Assembly (NCBI GenBank): GCA_002256205.1
Contig: NKIW01000003.1
Span: 248,001-312,000, forward strand
Length of the DNA stretch: 64,000 bases
Direction: 5' to 3'
From: Rhizobiales bacterium PAR1
GTDB taxonomy: Bacteria > Pseudomonadota > Alphaproteobacteria > Rhizobiales > Beijerinckiaceae
Every line of letters begins with the position of its first letter. Within the stretch, counting starts at the first letter, position 1. Below, in pieces: positions 35,168-43,673 of this stretch. The notes under the pieces are model-generated. The model did not search any database and was not told the DNA's origin. It saw only the letters and a program-made list of their open reading frames with translations. Position numbers and translations under genes: made by a program.

Positions 35168-36562
35168 CTAGGCCAGCGATGGGCGAACCGAGCGCCAGCT
35201 GGTTACAGCTTCATAGGCCGCGCCAAGCTGGAATAATGTTGGTTCGTCGAACGCATTCCCGACAAGCTGGAACGCCAGCGGCAAGCCGCTTCCTTCCTCA
35301 TACCCCGCGCAAACGGTCATAGCCGGTTGCCCCGTGACGTTGAATGGCATGGTAATTGACGGCTTTTGGTACATCAGCCATTTCGGCACCTTGTCGATCT
35401 CGGGCGCGGGGAAGGGCGAGCTTGCAGTGAAGAGGCAATCAACACCGAGCATCGCATCCGCCACGGCAACGCAGAGTTCGCGCCGCTGACGCATCGCCTG
35501 AACATAGTCGCCACCGGTGAGGAGTCCGCCCATCATGATCCGGTCACGGCCGATTTCACCGTAAAGTTCGGGAGTTGCCTGCAAGTCCTTCTCATGAATC
35601 GAGAAGGCCTCGGAGGACATGATGATCAGCCCTGTTGCGGCAAAGTCCATCAGCGGCGGCAGCGTGATCTCCTTGACGATGCAGCCGAGCGATTTGAAGA
35701 CATCAATTGCAGTCTCCATCGCCGCGACAACGCTCGGCGCAGCCACGTGATCCTCCTCATAGAAGTGGCGGATGATGCCGATTGTCTTGCCCTTCACTGA
35801 GGCGCCAATCTGGCCTGTATAATCCTTGACGACGACGTTCGCCGCTGCCGGATCGAGCGCATCATAGCCCGCCATGCCCTGAAGCATGATGGCCGCATCT
35901 TCCACCGTCCAGCACATTGGCCCGGCGTGATCGAGCGTTTGCGAGAGCGGCAGAATCCCGCGCCGCGAGAGGAGGCCGTAGGTCGGTTTGATGCCTGCGA
36001 GACCGCAGAGCGAGGAGGGCGAGCGGATCGAGCCGCCGGTATCCGACCCCGTCGCACCAAGCACCATACCCGCCGCGACTGCTGCGCCGGAACCGGACGA
36101 GGAACCGCCGGTCATGCGCGTTGGGTCCCACGGATTGCGCGCGGGCGGCGAGAGAATGTCAAAACTCGGCCCGCCAATCGCGAATTCGAAGGTACCGAGC
36201 TTGCCGGTGATCACGGCGCCGGATTCCCGCAATTTTGCGACCGTGAAGGCATCTTCGGTCGGAATGCGGTCTTTCAACAGACGCGAATGTCCCGTCGTGC
36301 GCGTTCCGGCGGTATCGTAGATGTCCTTGAGGCCGACAGGAATCCCGTGCATCGGACTGCGGACTTTCCCCGCCATGACCTCGGATTCCGCGACCTTCGC
36401 CGCCTTGAGCGCGAGGTCCGGTGTAAAGGTGACATAGGCGTTGAGCGTCGGTTCGAGCTTCTCGGTCTTGGCGATGCAGGCCGAGACCAGCTCGACCGGC
36501 GAGAGCTTCTTCTTCGAGATCAGTTTGGCGGCATCGGCGATGGTCAGCAGGGTCGGGTCCAT
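35168..36562 (-). CDS. amidase-signature enzyme, amidase 1
   Basis: A 464-residue amidase-signature (GatA/AtzE-like) hydrolase cleaving a carbon-nitrogen bond. The Ser-cisSer-Lys triad is intact: Lys79 in PVGLKDIYDT, cis-Ser in GGSSSGSG (152-159) and nucleophile Ser178 in GSDTGGSIR. It is the last gene of a minus-strand unit (binding protein - amidase 3 - small - amidase 2 - small - amidase 1), starting 3 bp after the small gene at 36566. The C-terminus (PFNVTGQPAMTV, AFQLVGNAFDEPTLFQLG) fits amidases acting on small organic amides. Substrate unknown; cytoplasmic. Confidence 0.9.
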   Translation of the reverse strand: MDPTLLTIADAAKLISKKKLSPVELVSACIAKTEKLEPTLNAYVTFTPDLALKAAKVAESEVMAGKVRSPMHGIPVGLKDIYDTAGTRTTGHSRLLKDRIPTEDAFTVAKLRESGAVITGKLGTFEFAIGGPSFDILSPPARNPWDPTRMTGGSSSGSGAAVAAGMVLGATGSDTGGSIRSPSSLCGLAGIKPTYGLLSRRGILPLSQTLDHAGPMCWTVEDAAIMLQGMAGYDALDPAAANVVVKDYTGQIGASVKGKTIGIIRHFYEEDHVAAPSVVAAMETAIDVFKSLGCIVKEITLPPLMDFAATGLIIMSSEAFSIHEKDLQATPELYGEIGRDRIMMGGLLTGGDYVQAMRQRRELCVAVADAMLGVDCLFTASSPFPAPEIDKVPKWLMYQKPSITMPFNVTGQPAMTVCAGYEEGSGLPLAFQLVGNAFDEPTLFQLGAAYEAVTSWRSVRPSLA

Positions 36563-36565
36563 CGC

Positions 36566-36754
36566 TCAGCGCTCCGCCGGCTTGAAGATATGGGCGGGCT
36601 CGGCGTCGTAGCCGCGCGGCTTGCGGACGCGCTCGCGCATCGCCTGCAGATAGCCGTAGGCGATGCGGAGTTCATCAAACTGCGGCGGTGTCAGCGTGAG
36701 GCCGGCACGGTCAATCAGGGCCTGAAAGGCTTCCTTGGAAATGGCTTCGCTCAT
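36566..36754 (-). CDS. GatC/AtzG-like small amidase subunit 1
   Basis: A 62-residue helical protein just upstream of amidase 1 (3-bp gap) and 21 bp after amidase 2. It ends in KPRGYDAEPAHIFKPAER. The E-P-A-x-[IMV]-[FY] ending is the hallmark of AtzG/DUF4089-type proteins, which wrap around the amidase partner as GatC does around GatA. Two predicted helices precede it (AFQALIDRAG and FDELRIAYGYLQAMRERV). I infer that it stabilises amidase 1. The ATG has AGGACAT upstream. Confidence 0.72.
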   Translation of the reverse strand: MSEAISKEAFQALIDRAGLTLTPPQFDELRIAYGYLQAMRERVRKPRGYDAEPAHIFKPAER

Positions 36755-36775
36755 GGGGTATGTCCTTTCTGGCGG

Positions 36776-38203
36776 TTATTCGGCGGCAATCGACGAGGGC
36801 ATCGCCCATTGCGCCGGGCGGGTATCGCGGAAGGCGGTGGCTTTCTCGAATGCGCTGCCGAGACGCAGCACGAGATCATCCTGAAACGGCCGCCCGATCA
36901 ATTGCATGTTGAGCGGCAGGCCTGAGGCCGTGAATCCGGGGCAGATCGAGAGCGCGGGCGAGCCTGTGACGTTAAAGGGCCGGGTGAACGAGGGCCGCGC
37001 CCGGCTCAGCATGTTGCCAAGTTCACCGAGCTTGGGCGCAGGCGTCGGCATGGTCGGTGTAACGAGAATATCAACCGTCTCGAACACCTTGGCGATCTGT
37101 GCGATCAGCACGCCGCGCTCGCGAAGGGCATTGACGTAATCCGAGGCGCGGATGAACGCGCCCATCATGATCCGTTGGCGCGCGAGTTCGCCGTAAAGCT
37201 CTGGCGATGCTTTCAACGTCTCCTCATGGAAGGCGAAAGCTTCCGAACGCGAGATCAGCGCCGCGACATCGGCATAGGCCGAGAGCGGGGCGATGGTGAC
37301 GTCAATAATCTCGCATCCAAGATCCTTGAAGGTCGCGAGCGACGCTTCGATGCCGGCCTTGATCTCGGGATCAATCTCGGCATCCTTTTCAAAAAAGTGC
37401 CGGACGACGCCGATTTTCAGGCCTTTGACGTCCTTTTTTACAGAGGCCGCGAAATCCGCCTTGGTGACATCCGCACTGCCGGGATCGATGGGGTCGTATT
37501 TGGCAAGCACGTCCATCATCAGCGCGCAGTCTTCGCTGGTCCAGCACATCGGGCCACCGTGATCGAGGCTGAACGACAGCGGGAGAATGCCGCGCCGGCT
37601 GACGTAGCCATAGGTTGGCTTCAGCCCGGCGATGCCGCACCATGCCGCCGGACCGCGGATCGAGCCGCCGGTATCGGTGCCCATTGTGCCCATCGCGAGG
37701 CTGGCGCCAATCGCTGCGCCTGAACCGGAGGAAGACCCGGCAGGATCATGCGCCGGGTTCCATGGATTTTTGGCGGGCGGCCAGGGCAGATCGAAGGATG
37801 TGCCACCGATCGCAAATTCCCAGGTCGAGAGCTTGCCAAGCAAGATCGTTCCCGCCTCCGCCAGAAGCGCAGTCGTGACCGCGTCTTCCGCCGGAACGTG
37901 ATCCTTGTAGAGCGCGGAATGGCCGGTCGTGGCGATGCCCTTGGTGTTGTAGATATCCTTGAGCGCAATCGGCACGCCATGGAGCGGCCCCTTGTACTCG
38001 CCCTTCATGATCGCCGCTTCCGCCTTGCGAGCGGAGGCCATCGCGGCTTCCGGCAGAACCTTGATGAAGGCATTGAGCGCACCATCAAAGGCCTCGATCC
38101 GTTTGAGATAGGTCGCGGTGAGTTCAACCGGCGAGAGCTTCTTGGCCGCGATCAGCGGTGCGGCTTCGGCGATGGTGAGATCGTGAATGTTGGTCTTGGA
38201 CAT
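36776..38203 (-). CDS. amidase-signature enzyme, amidase 2
   Basis: A 475-residue amidase. Triad: Lys82 in PIALKDIYNT, cis-Ser in AGSSSGSG (156-163), nucleophile Ser181 in GTDTGGSIRGP. The glycine normally preceding the serine-rich loop is replaced by Ala (PAGSSSG). It starts at ATG 38203, seven bases after the small gene at 38211. Its own 3' end is 21 bp from the next small gene, so two small-amidase pairs run in tandem. It is close in sequence to amidases 1 and 3, suggesting local duplication. Substrate unknown. Confidence 0.9.
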   Translation of the reverse strand: MSKTNIHDLTIAEAAPLIAAKKLSPVELTATYLKRIEAFDGALNAFIKVLPEAAMASARKAEAAIMKGEYKGPLHGVPIALKDIYNTKGIATTGHSALYKDHVPAEDAVTTALLAEAGTILLGKLSTWEFAIGGTSFDLPWPPAKNPWNPAHDPAGSSSGSGAAIGASLAMGTMGTDTGGSIRGPAAWCGIAGLKPTYGYVSRRGILPLSFSLDHGGPMCWTSEDCALMMDVLAKYDPIDPGSADVTKADFAASVKKDVKGLKIGVVRHFFEKDAEIDPEIKAGIEASLATFKDLGCEIIDVTIAPLSAYADVAALISRSEAFAFHEETLKASPELYGELARQRIMMGAFIRASDYVNALRERGVLIAQIAKVFETVDILVTPTMPTPAPKLGELGNMLSRARPSFTRPFNVTGSPALSICPGFTASGLPLNMQLIGRPFQDDLVLRLGSAFEKATAFRDTRPAQWAMPSSIAAE

Positions 38204-38210
38204 GGCGCCC

Positions 38211-38408
38211 TCACTTTTTCCAGAGGCGGAGCGCGTGAACCGGCTCCTCAAGGTAGGATCGCGGCTTGCAGATGTTCTTCGCTGCGGTCTGGAGATCTGC
38301 CACGGCGCCCTTGAGCGATTCCAGCGTCTCGGGACCGGCCTTGAGGCCATATTCGGCGAGTTTCATGTCGATCGTGATCGGGCTTTGCGGGGTGGACTCG
38401 GCACTCAT
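38211..38408 (-). CDS. GatC/AtzG-like small amidase subunit 2
   Basis: A 65-residue protein paired with amidase 2. It starts at ATG 38408 with AGGAG upstream. The C-terminus ICKPRSYLEEPVHALRLWKK aligns with the KPRGYDAEPAHIF end of the 36566 protein (KPR-x-Y-x-x-EP-x-H). The N-terminal half is one amphipathic helix (LAEYGLKAGPETLESLKGAV). Two cysteine- or metal-type motifs are absent. I infer that it is the non-catalytic partner of amidase 2. Confidence 0.68.
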   Translation of the reverse strand: MSAESTPQSPITIDMKLAEYGLKAGPETLESLKGAVADLQTAAKNICKPRSYLEEPVHALRLWKK

Positions 38409-38446
38409 CGGGGTCTCCTTTGTGCAGGGGATGACGGGGGAGCGGG

Positions 38447-39865
38447 TCAGGCAGCGAGGGCCTTGAGGCCGGCATCGAGGTCGGGGCGGCGCGAGCGCCA
38501 TGTCGTCGTGGCTTCATAAGCCTGTGCGACGCGGTAGACCGTCGCTTCCTCGAAGGCGTGTCCCGCGATCTGCACCGCAAGCGGCAGGCCCGAGGCGGAA
38601 TAGCCGCAGCACATCGACAGCGAGGGCATGCCAGTGACATTGAATGGGAAGGTCAGCGGCGGCTTGGTGTAGAGGCCGAACTTCGGCATTTCCTTGATCT
38701 TCGGCGCAGGTGTGGCCGCCGAGGCGCAGATGATCACGTCATAGGTGCGCATCACTTTGGCCACGGTCGCGACCAGTTCGCCGCGCATTTTCATCGCGTG
38801 GACATAGTCGGAAGCGTGGACAAACCCGGCGAGGAACAGCCTGTCACGCAGGATTTCACCATACTTCTCCGGACGCTGGCGGATATTCGGCTCGTGGATC
38901 GCAAAGGCCTCCGAGGAGAGGATCATGTTGCCGCAGGAGGCAAAATCCATCAGCGGCGGCAGCGTCACTTCCTCGACGATGGCGCCGAGACTTTTCAGCG
39001 TTTCCGCGACATGAGCGACGCCCTTCATCACCTCGTCGCTCGCGCCGGCCTCTGCGCCGAGTGACGGAAGATACGCCACGCGCAGACCCTTCACACCGCC
39101 ATGAATTCCAGCGCTGGCGCTGACATAGGGGCGATCTGCCGAGGCGGGATCGAGCGGGTCATGCCCGGCAAGCACATCGAGTAGCAGGGCATTATCCTCA
39201 ACCGTCCACGTCATCGGCCCGATATGGTCGAGCGATTGCGAGAGCGGCAGCACACCGCGTCGGCTGACGAGCCCGTAGGTCGGCTTCAGCCCGACAATGC
39301 CGCAAAACGCTGCCGGCAGACGGATCGAGCCGCCGGTATCGGTCCCGAGCGCCGCCGGCATGAAGCCCGCTGCCACTGCCGCACCGGAGCCGGAGGACGA
39401 GCCTCCGGAAAAATGCTCGCGGTTCCAGGGGTTGCGGGCGGGCGGGAAGGGGAGATCGAAGCTTGGCCCGCCCATCGCGAATTCATGCGTCGAGAGCTTG
39501 CCGAGAATAATTGCCCCGGCCTCCTTCAGCTTGGCAGTGACAACGGCGTCCTCCTTCACCCAGTTGTCGATCAACTGATGCGAATGCGCGGTGGTCCGAT
39601 AGCCCGCGAGGTCGATGATATCCTTGAGCCCTACGGGAATCCCGTGGAGAGGCCCGCGCGAGAGGCCGTTCATGACCTCGCTTTCGGCCTTGCGCGCCGC
39701 TTTCAGAGCAAGCTCCGCCGTGACTTCGATGAAGGCATTCGTCACGCCGTCATATTGGTCGACGCGGTCGAGCAGGGTCTGCGTCAGCTCGACCGGGGAG
39801 AGCGCTTTGGAGGCAATCGCCTTGGAGAGCGCGGTGATCGTCATGAAAGGGAGCGGCTCTGCCAT
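38447..39865 (-). CDS. amidase-signature enzyme, amidase 3
   Basis: A 472-residue amidase with the full triad: Lys81 in PVGLKDIIDL, GGSSSGSG (154-161) and Ser180 in GTDTGGSIRLP. It is the only one of the six without its own small subunit gene directly upstream; the binding-protein gene ends 71 bp upstream, and small subunit 2 starts 38 bp downstream. It may act alone or share a partner made by a neighbour. ATG 39865 is used; ATG 39895 would add ten unconserved residues. Confidence 0.9.
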   Translation of the reverse strand: MAEPLPFMTITALSKAIASKALSPVELTQTLLDRVDQYDGVTNAFIEVTAELALKAARKAESEVMNGLSRGPLHGIPVGLKDIIDLAGYRTTAHSHQLIDNWVKEDAVVTAKLKEAGAIILGKLSTHEFAMGGPSFDLPFPPARNPWNREHFSGGSSSGSGAAVAAGFMPAALGTDTGGSIRLPAAFCGIVGLKPTYGLVSRRGVLPLSQSLDHIGPMTWTVEDNALLLDVLAGHDPLDPASADRPYVSASAGIHGGVKGLRVAYLPSLGAEAGASDEVMKGVAHVAETLKSLGAIVEEVTLPPLMDFASCGNMILSSEAFAIHEPNIRQRPEKYGEILRDRLFLAGFVHASDYVHAMKMRGELVATVAKVMRTYDVIICASAATPAPKIKEMPKFGLYTKPPLTFPFNVTGMPSLSMCCGYSASGLPLAVQIAGHAFEEATVYRVAQAYEATTTWRSRRPDLDAGLKALAA

Positions 39866-39936
39866 GGTGGCCTCGCGATGGGAAAGAGGGGACAAAGGTG
39901 GGGAAGGCCGGGCGCAGCGCGCTCGGCCGACAGCCG

Positions 39937-41547
39937 CTAGTCGAGTTTGATGGTGACGATGTCCTGCATCCAGCTCTGTGCCGGCACAAAGCCCTTCACC
40001 TTGGGGGACATCGCGCGCGGGTTAAGATCGTGGACGATGAACAGGCGTCCCGCGTCCTCGTTGACCATCTCGTGCAGGCGCGTGAAGAGCTGGAGCTGCT
40101 TTTCAGGCTCGAAGGTCTTCAGCGCCTCTTCCGAGAGGCGGTCGAATTCCTTGTTGTCGTACCAGCCCCAGTTAAAGCCGTTTGGACCGCGCTTGGGGGT
40201 CGAGAAGTGGTTGATGAGGCCCGAAACAGGATCAATCGAGCTCAGCGAGATATTCATCGCATCAAGCGTCGGGGATTTTTCCCAGCCCTTGAAGAAGGCG
40301 TCGAGAATGGCATTCCAATCCATGATCTCGAATTTGACCTTGAATCCGGCAGCCTCCAGTTGCGACTTTACCAGCTCGTTCATCGAGAGCGGTTGCATCT
40401 GCCCAGAGCCCGAGGTCGAAATCCCGACCGTGATCGCGCAAGGGTAGCAGCCCGCTTCTTTCAGCAGGGCGGTCGCTTTCTTGGGGTCGTATTCGTATTT
40501 GACCGGCTTGCCGTAGATCGATTGCGAGGGCGTGAAGGTCGCATAGCTCTCGACCGCAACGCCGCCGAGCATATCGACCACTTCCTTGCGATCGACGGCG
40601 TAGTTCGCGGCACGGCGGATGCGGAGATCCTTGAACGGGCCGCGCTGGAAGTTGAACTGGTAGTGCCAGTTATGCGGATATTGCAGCAACGTGACGGTCA
40701 TTCCACCGGATTTCAGGCGCGGAATGGTGTCGGGCGAGGGCGCCTCAATGAAATCGACCTGCCCGGAGAGTAGCGCCGCCGCGCGCGTTGTCGCTTCCGG
40801 CATCGGCAAGAGCACGAGGCGATCATGCTTCGGGATGCGCGCAGGGTTCCAGTAGGTTGCGTTCTTGACGAGCTCGAGTCGTTCGTGCGGAACCACGGAG
40901 GCGAATTTGTACGGCCCCGAGCCGGCAGGCGCTTTGGCGTATTCCTTGTAATCGTAGTTCACCTTCTCGAGCGCGCACTTCGAGATCATGAACATGGTCG
41001 CCATGTTGTAGGGAAAAATGGATTCAATCACCTTGGTGCGCACGGCGATCGTGTAGTCATCAATCTTCTCGACGCTGGCGATATTCGAGGTGCGCGAGCG
41101 GTTGCGGGCGAAGTGGATCGTGTTGAACTGCGGAGCCTTGTCATCCATGATTCGCGCCATGCCCCACACGGCAGCATCGGCATTCCATGGGCAGCCATCA
41201 TGGAATTTCACGTCCCGACGCAGCTCGAAAATCCAGCGGGTATGGTCCTTCTCATCGACGTACCATTTGGTCGCAAGGCCGGGAGCCAGAGGCGCTTCGC
41301 GGTCGGAACGGGTCAAATCCCAGTTGATGATCGAGTCATAGAGCGAAAAGCCGACAAAACGCTGTCCTTCTGCGCCCTGATCGGGGTGGCCGGTCCAGTC
41401 CGGCAAATCGCCGGCAGTCATCGCCACGCGCAGGGTGGTCTGCGCCGAAGCGTCTGAATTGCCTGTCAGTCCGAGGCTCAGGAAACCGAGAAGCCCCGCT
41501 GCGAACCCGCGCCGCCAACGATGCCCGATGGAAAACGATCCTTGCAT
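39937..41547 (-). CDS. peptide-type ABC transporter substrate-binding protein 1
   Basis: A 536-residue periplasmic binding protein of the SBP_bac_5 (DppA/OppA) family. The signal peptide spans about 1-36 (FAAGLLGFLSLGLTGNSDASA). The mature N-terminus is TLRVAMTAGDLPDWTG; GSGPYKF, RNA-like AANYAVDRKEVVDMLGG and the C-terminal DLNPRAMSPKVKGF follow the family. It is clearly paralogous to the protein at 49731. Cysteines in DGCPW, SKCALE and GCYPC are conserved between the two. No permease genes are adjacent, so it may use the importer encoded at 51.4-55.5 kb. Confidence 0.92.
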   Translation of the reverse strand: MQGSFSIGHRWRRGFAAGLLGFLSLGLTGNSDASAQTTLRVAMTAGDLPDWTGHPDQGAEGQRFVGFSLYDSIINWDLTRSDREAPLAPGLATKWYVDEKDHTRWIFELRRDVKFHDGCPWNADAAVWGMARIMDDKAPQFNTIHFARNRSRTSNIASVEKIDDYTIAVRTKVIESIFPYNMATMFMISKCALEKVNYDYKEYAKAPAGSGPYKFASVVPHERLELVKNATYWNPARIPKHDRLVLLPMPEATTRAAALLSGQVDFIEAPSPDTIPRLKSGGMTVTLLQYPHNWHYQFNFQRGPFKDLRIRRAANYAVDRKEVVDMLGGVAVESYATFTPSQSIYGKPVKYEYDPKKATALLKEAGCYPCAITVGISTSGSGQMQPLSMNELVKSQLEAAGFKVKFEIMDWNAILDAFFKGWEKSPTLDAMNISLSSIDPVSGLINHFSTPKRGPNGFNWGWYDNKEFDRLSEEALKTFEPEKQLQLFTRLHEMVNEDAGRLFIVHDLNPRAMSPKVKGFVPAQSWMQDIVTIKLD

Positions 41548-41624
41548 GCCACTCTCCCCTGATACGACGTTGAAGCGAGTGCCTCATCGGCCTCGACATC
41601 AGGGTGGCAGCAACCATCGTGCCA

Positions 41625-41638
41625 AATTGCATCCAATT
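41625..41638. promoter_or_regulatory. ATTG-N4-CAAT palindrome, site 1
   Basis: AATTGCATCCAATT, arms AATTG and CAATT with a 4-base centre, 78 bp upstream of the binding-protein 1 start. It is the exact reverse complement of site 2. Confidence 0.7.
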
Positions 41639-41780
41639 AGAAATATGAGAACTATTTGTGTGTCGCAACAGGGTATGACTTGCGAATGGATGGCCTGAAT
41701 CACGGAAATTTCGACAATTTCGATGCGAATTGCGATAATCGGGGACTGTTGCGCTGCACAATAATCTGAACGCTTGGTTA

Positions 41781-41794
41781 AATTGGATGCAATT
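41781..41794. promoter_or_regulatory. ATTG-N4-CAAT palindrome, site 2
   Basis: AATTGGATGCAATT, the inverted copy of site 1, on the amidase 4 side of the 429-bp divergent region 41548-41976. The remainder of that region is AT-rich and holds no gene. Confidence 0.7.
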
Positions 41795-41976
41795 AACGAT
41801 GAAATTTAGCATCACAAGTTCGCTTGCTGCGGATCGTGAGGAAGTCATGGGTGACGAAAATTACTGACAAAATAGCCGGACGAACGTTCACTCTCTACGC
41901 GGTGCAGTTTGGCGCAGAGATTGCACACAATATCTCTGAGGGCATTGATGCCCGCTTGGCAGGATCGGAGAGGCTT

Positions 41977-42180
41977 ATGACCCGCAAACTGAGCGAACTC
42001 GTGGAGGAACAGGCGTTCACATGGTCCGGGGTGAAGCCGCCGAATATGCCCGGTGTCCGGCTCGCGGAGGCGCTTGAAAGCAGCATCTCCGGGTTTGAGG
42101 CTCTTCGCGGTCTGCTCGCGTTTGAGGATGAGCCTTCGAGCTTTGAGGCTGCGCTGCAGGCCACCAAGGAGGTCTGCTGA
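41977..42180 (+). CDS. GatC/AtzG-like small amidase subunit 4
   Basis: A 67-residue protein whose TGA overlaps the amidase 4 ATG by one base (TGATG). ATG 41977 has GGAGAGG upstream; a longer opening from 41824 is less likely. The C-terminal half GFEALRGLLAFEDEPSSFEAAL carries the DEP-x-x-F pattern seen in GatC/AtzG-type subunits, but the rest differs from the other small proteins here, in line with amidase 4 being the most divergent amidase. Role as partner is inferred from position and this motif. Confidence 0.6.
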   Translation: MTRKLSELVEEQAFTWSGVKPPNMPGVRLAEALESSISGFEALRGLLAFEDEPSSFEAALQATKEVC

Positions 42181-43616
42181 TGAACAAGCCGCTCCCATCC
42201 TCCGGCGTCCTCGCGCTCTCGATGACCGATGTCGCTGCCGCCATCCGCAAGGGCGATGTGACTGCCGTGGAGGCAACGAAAGCCTCGCTCGATGCCTTTG
42301 CAGCGCATGACAAAGCCATCAACTCGGCGATCTGGCTCGAACGCGAGACCGCGCTCGAAACTGCCGAAGCCTATGACAAGCTGCAAAAGACCGGCAAAAT
42401 CCTCGGCCCGCTCCATGGCGTGCCGCTGGCCCATAAGGATATGTATTACAAGACCGGGAAGCTCTCGACCTGCGGTTCCGCGATCCGCAAGGATTTCAAG
42501 CCCACCTACACTGCGACCGTGATTGAACGGTTGGAGGCTGCAGGTTCCGTGACGCTCGGCGGCCTCAATATGGCGGAATTCGCGCAGAATCCTACCGGGC
42601 ATAACCGCCATTTTGGCCATTGTCGCAACCCTTGGGGCACGGATTATTGCACCGGCGGTTCGTCGTCCGGCTCGGGCGCGGCGGTGGCGGCGCGCTTTGT
42701 TTTCGGTGCTCTGGGCTCCGATACCGGCGGTTCGGTCCGTCTGCCAGCGTCGATTTGTGGTGTCACCGGCATCAAGGGCACGCAAACCCGTGTCTCGCGC
42801 TATGGCGTGATGCCGCTTTCGTTCTCGGCCGACAATGTCGGTCCATTGTGCAAGACGGCGAAGGATTGCGCCGCCTTCATGCAGGTGATTTCCGGCCACG
42901 ACCCGAAGGATCCGACCTCGGCGAGTGAACCGGTGCCGGATTATCTCGCGATGCTTGATGGCGACATCAGGGGTATGCTGATCGGCGTTCCGACCAACTA
43001 CTTCTTTGACGATATCGACGATGAAGTGATGGCGGCCTTCACCGAGGTCTGCAAGATACTCGAAGCGCGTGGCGCGATCATTCTGCCGGTGACAATCCCC
43101 AATATGGACGCCATTGCGACCTATGGCGGCATCGTTTCCCGTGTTGAGGGCGGCACAATCCATGCGCAATGGATGCGCGAGCGGCCGCAGGATTACGCGG
43201 TTCACCTCAGCGCGCGGCTCTACGGCAGCTATGGCATCCCGGCGGTCTATTACATTGAGGGGCTGGCGAAGCGTGGCCCGCTGCTGAAGGCGCTGGCGGC
43301 AGAAGTATTTGAGAAATGCCGCGTCTTCATCACGCCGACGTTGCGCACCAAAGTGCCGACGCTGCTCGCGACCGATATCGACGCCGGTACACCCGGTGCT
43401 GAGAAGGCCTTCATGGATGTCTCGCTCAACACCAGGCCCATCAATTATATGGGTCTGCCCTCTGTTTCCGTGCCGTGTGGATTTGATTCCAACGGCCTGC
43501 CGATCGGCTTCCAGATTCAGGGTCGCCCGTTTGCCGAAGGGCTGGTGCTGAAGGTTGCTGATGCCTACCAGCGCGAGACTGATTGGCACTTGAGAAAGCC
43601 GCCGATCTCGGCGTGA
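42180..43616 (+). CDS. amidase-signature enzyme, amidase 4
   Basis: A 478-residue amidase, the most divergent of the six. Triad: Lys86 in PLAHKDMYY, GGSSSGSG (159-166) and Ser185 in GSDTGGSVRLP. The loop before the serine region is unusual (NPTGHNRHFGHCRNPWGTDYC) with two cysteines, and the later GIKGTQTRVSRYG replaces the common GLKPTYGLVSRRG. This points to a different substrate pocket. It is transcribed divergently from binding protein 1 and ends at a shared terminator. Confidence 0.9.
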   Translation: MNKPLPSSGVLALSMTDVAAAIRKGDVTAVEATKASLDAFAAHDKAINSAIWLERETALETAEAYDKLQKTGKILGPLHGVPLAHKDMYYKTGKLSTCGSAIRKDFKPTYTATVIERLEAAGSVTLGGLNMAEFAQNPTGHNRHFGHCRNPWGTDYCTGGSSSGSGAAVAARFVFGALGSDTGGSVRLPASICGVTGIKGTQTRVSRYGVMPLSFSADNVGPLCKTAKDCAAFMQVISGHDPKDPTSASEPVPDYLAMLDGDIRGMLIGVPTNYFFDDIDDEVMAAFTEVCKILEARGAIILPVTIPNMDAIATYGGIVSRVEGGTIHAQWMRERPQDYAVHLSARLYGSYGIPAVYYIEGLAKRGPLLKALAAEVFEKCRVFITPTLRTKVPTLLATDIDAGTPGAEKAFMDVSLNTRPINYMGLPSVSVPCGFDSNGLPIGFQIQGRPFAEGLVLKVADAYQRETDWHLRKPPISA

Positions 43617-43629
43617 TGCACCAATACAA

Positions 43630-43650
43630 AAGCCGGGCATCGCCCGGCTT
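43630..43650. terminator. terminator between convergent amidase 4 and AKR genes
   Basis: AAGCCGGGC (43630-43638), loop ATC, GCCCGGCTT (43642-43650). A-rich and T/A-rich flanks allow use in both directions. Confidence 0.8.
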
Positions 43651-43673
43651 ATTTATGCGCCCGTGCTGGGGTT

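Noticed and set aside
34969-35322. 117-residue plus-strand frame after the tRNA
   Set aside because: Its second half is antisense to amidase 1, its first half has no ribosome site or recognised features.
41895-43640. 581-residue minus-strand frame
   Set aside because: It is antisense to amidase 4 and its small subunit; no domain pattern.
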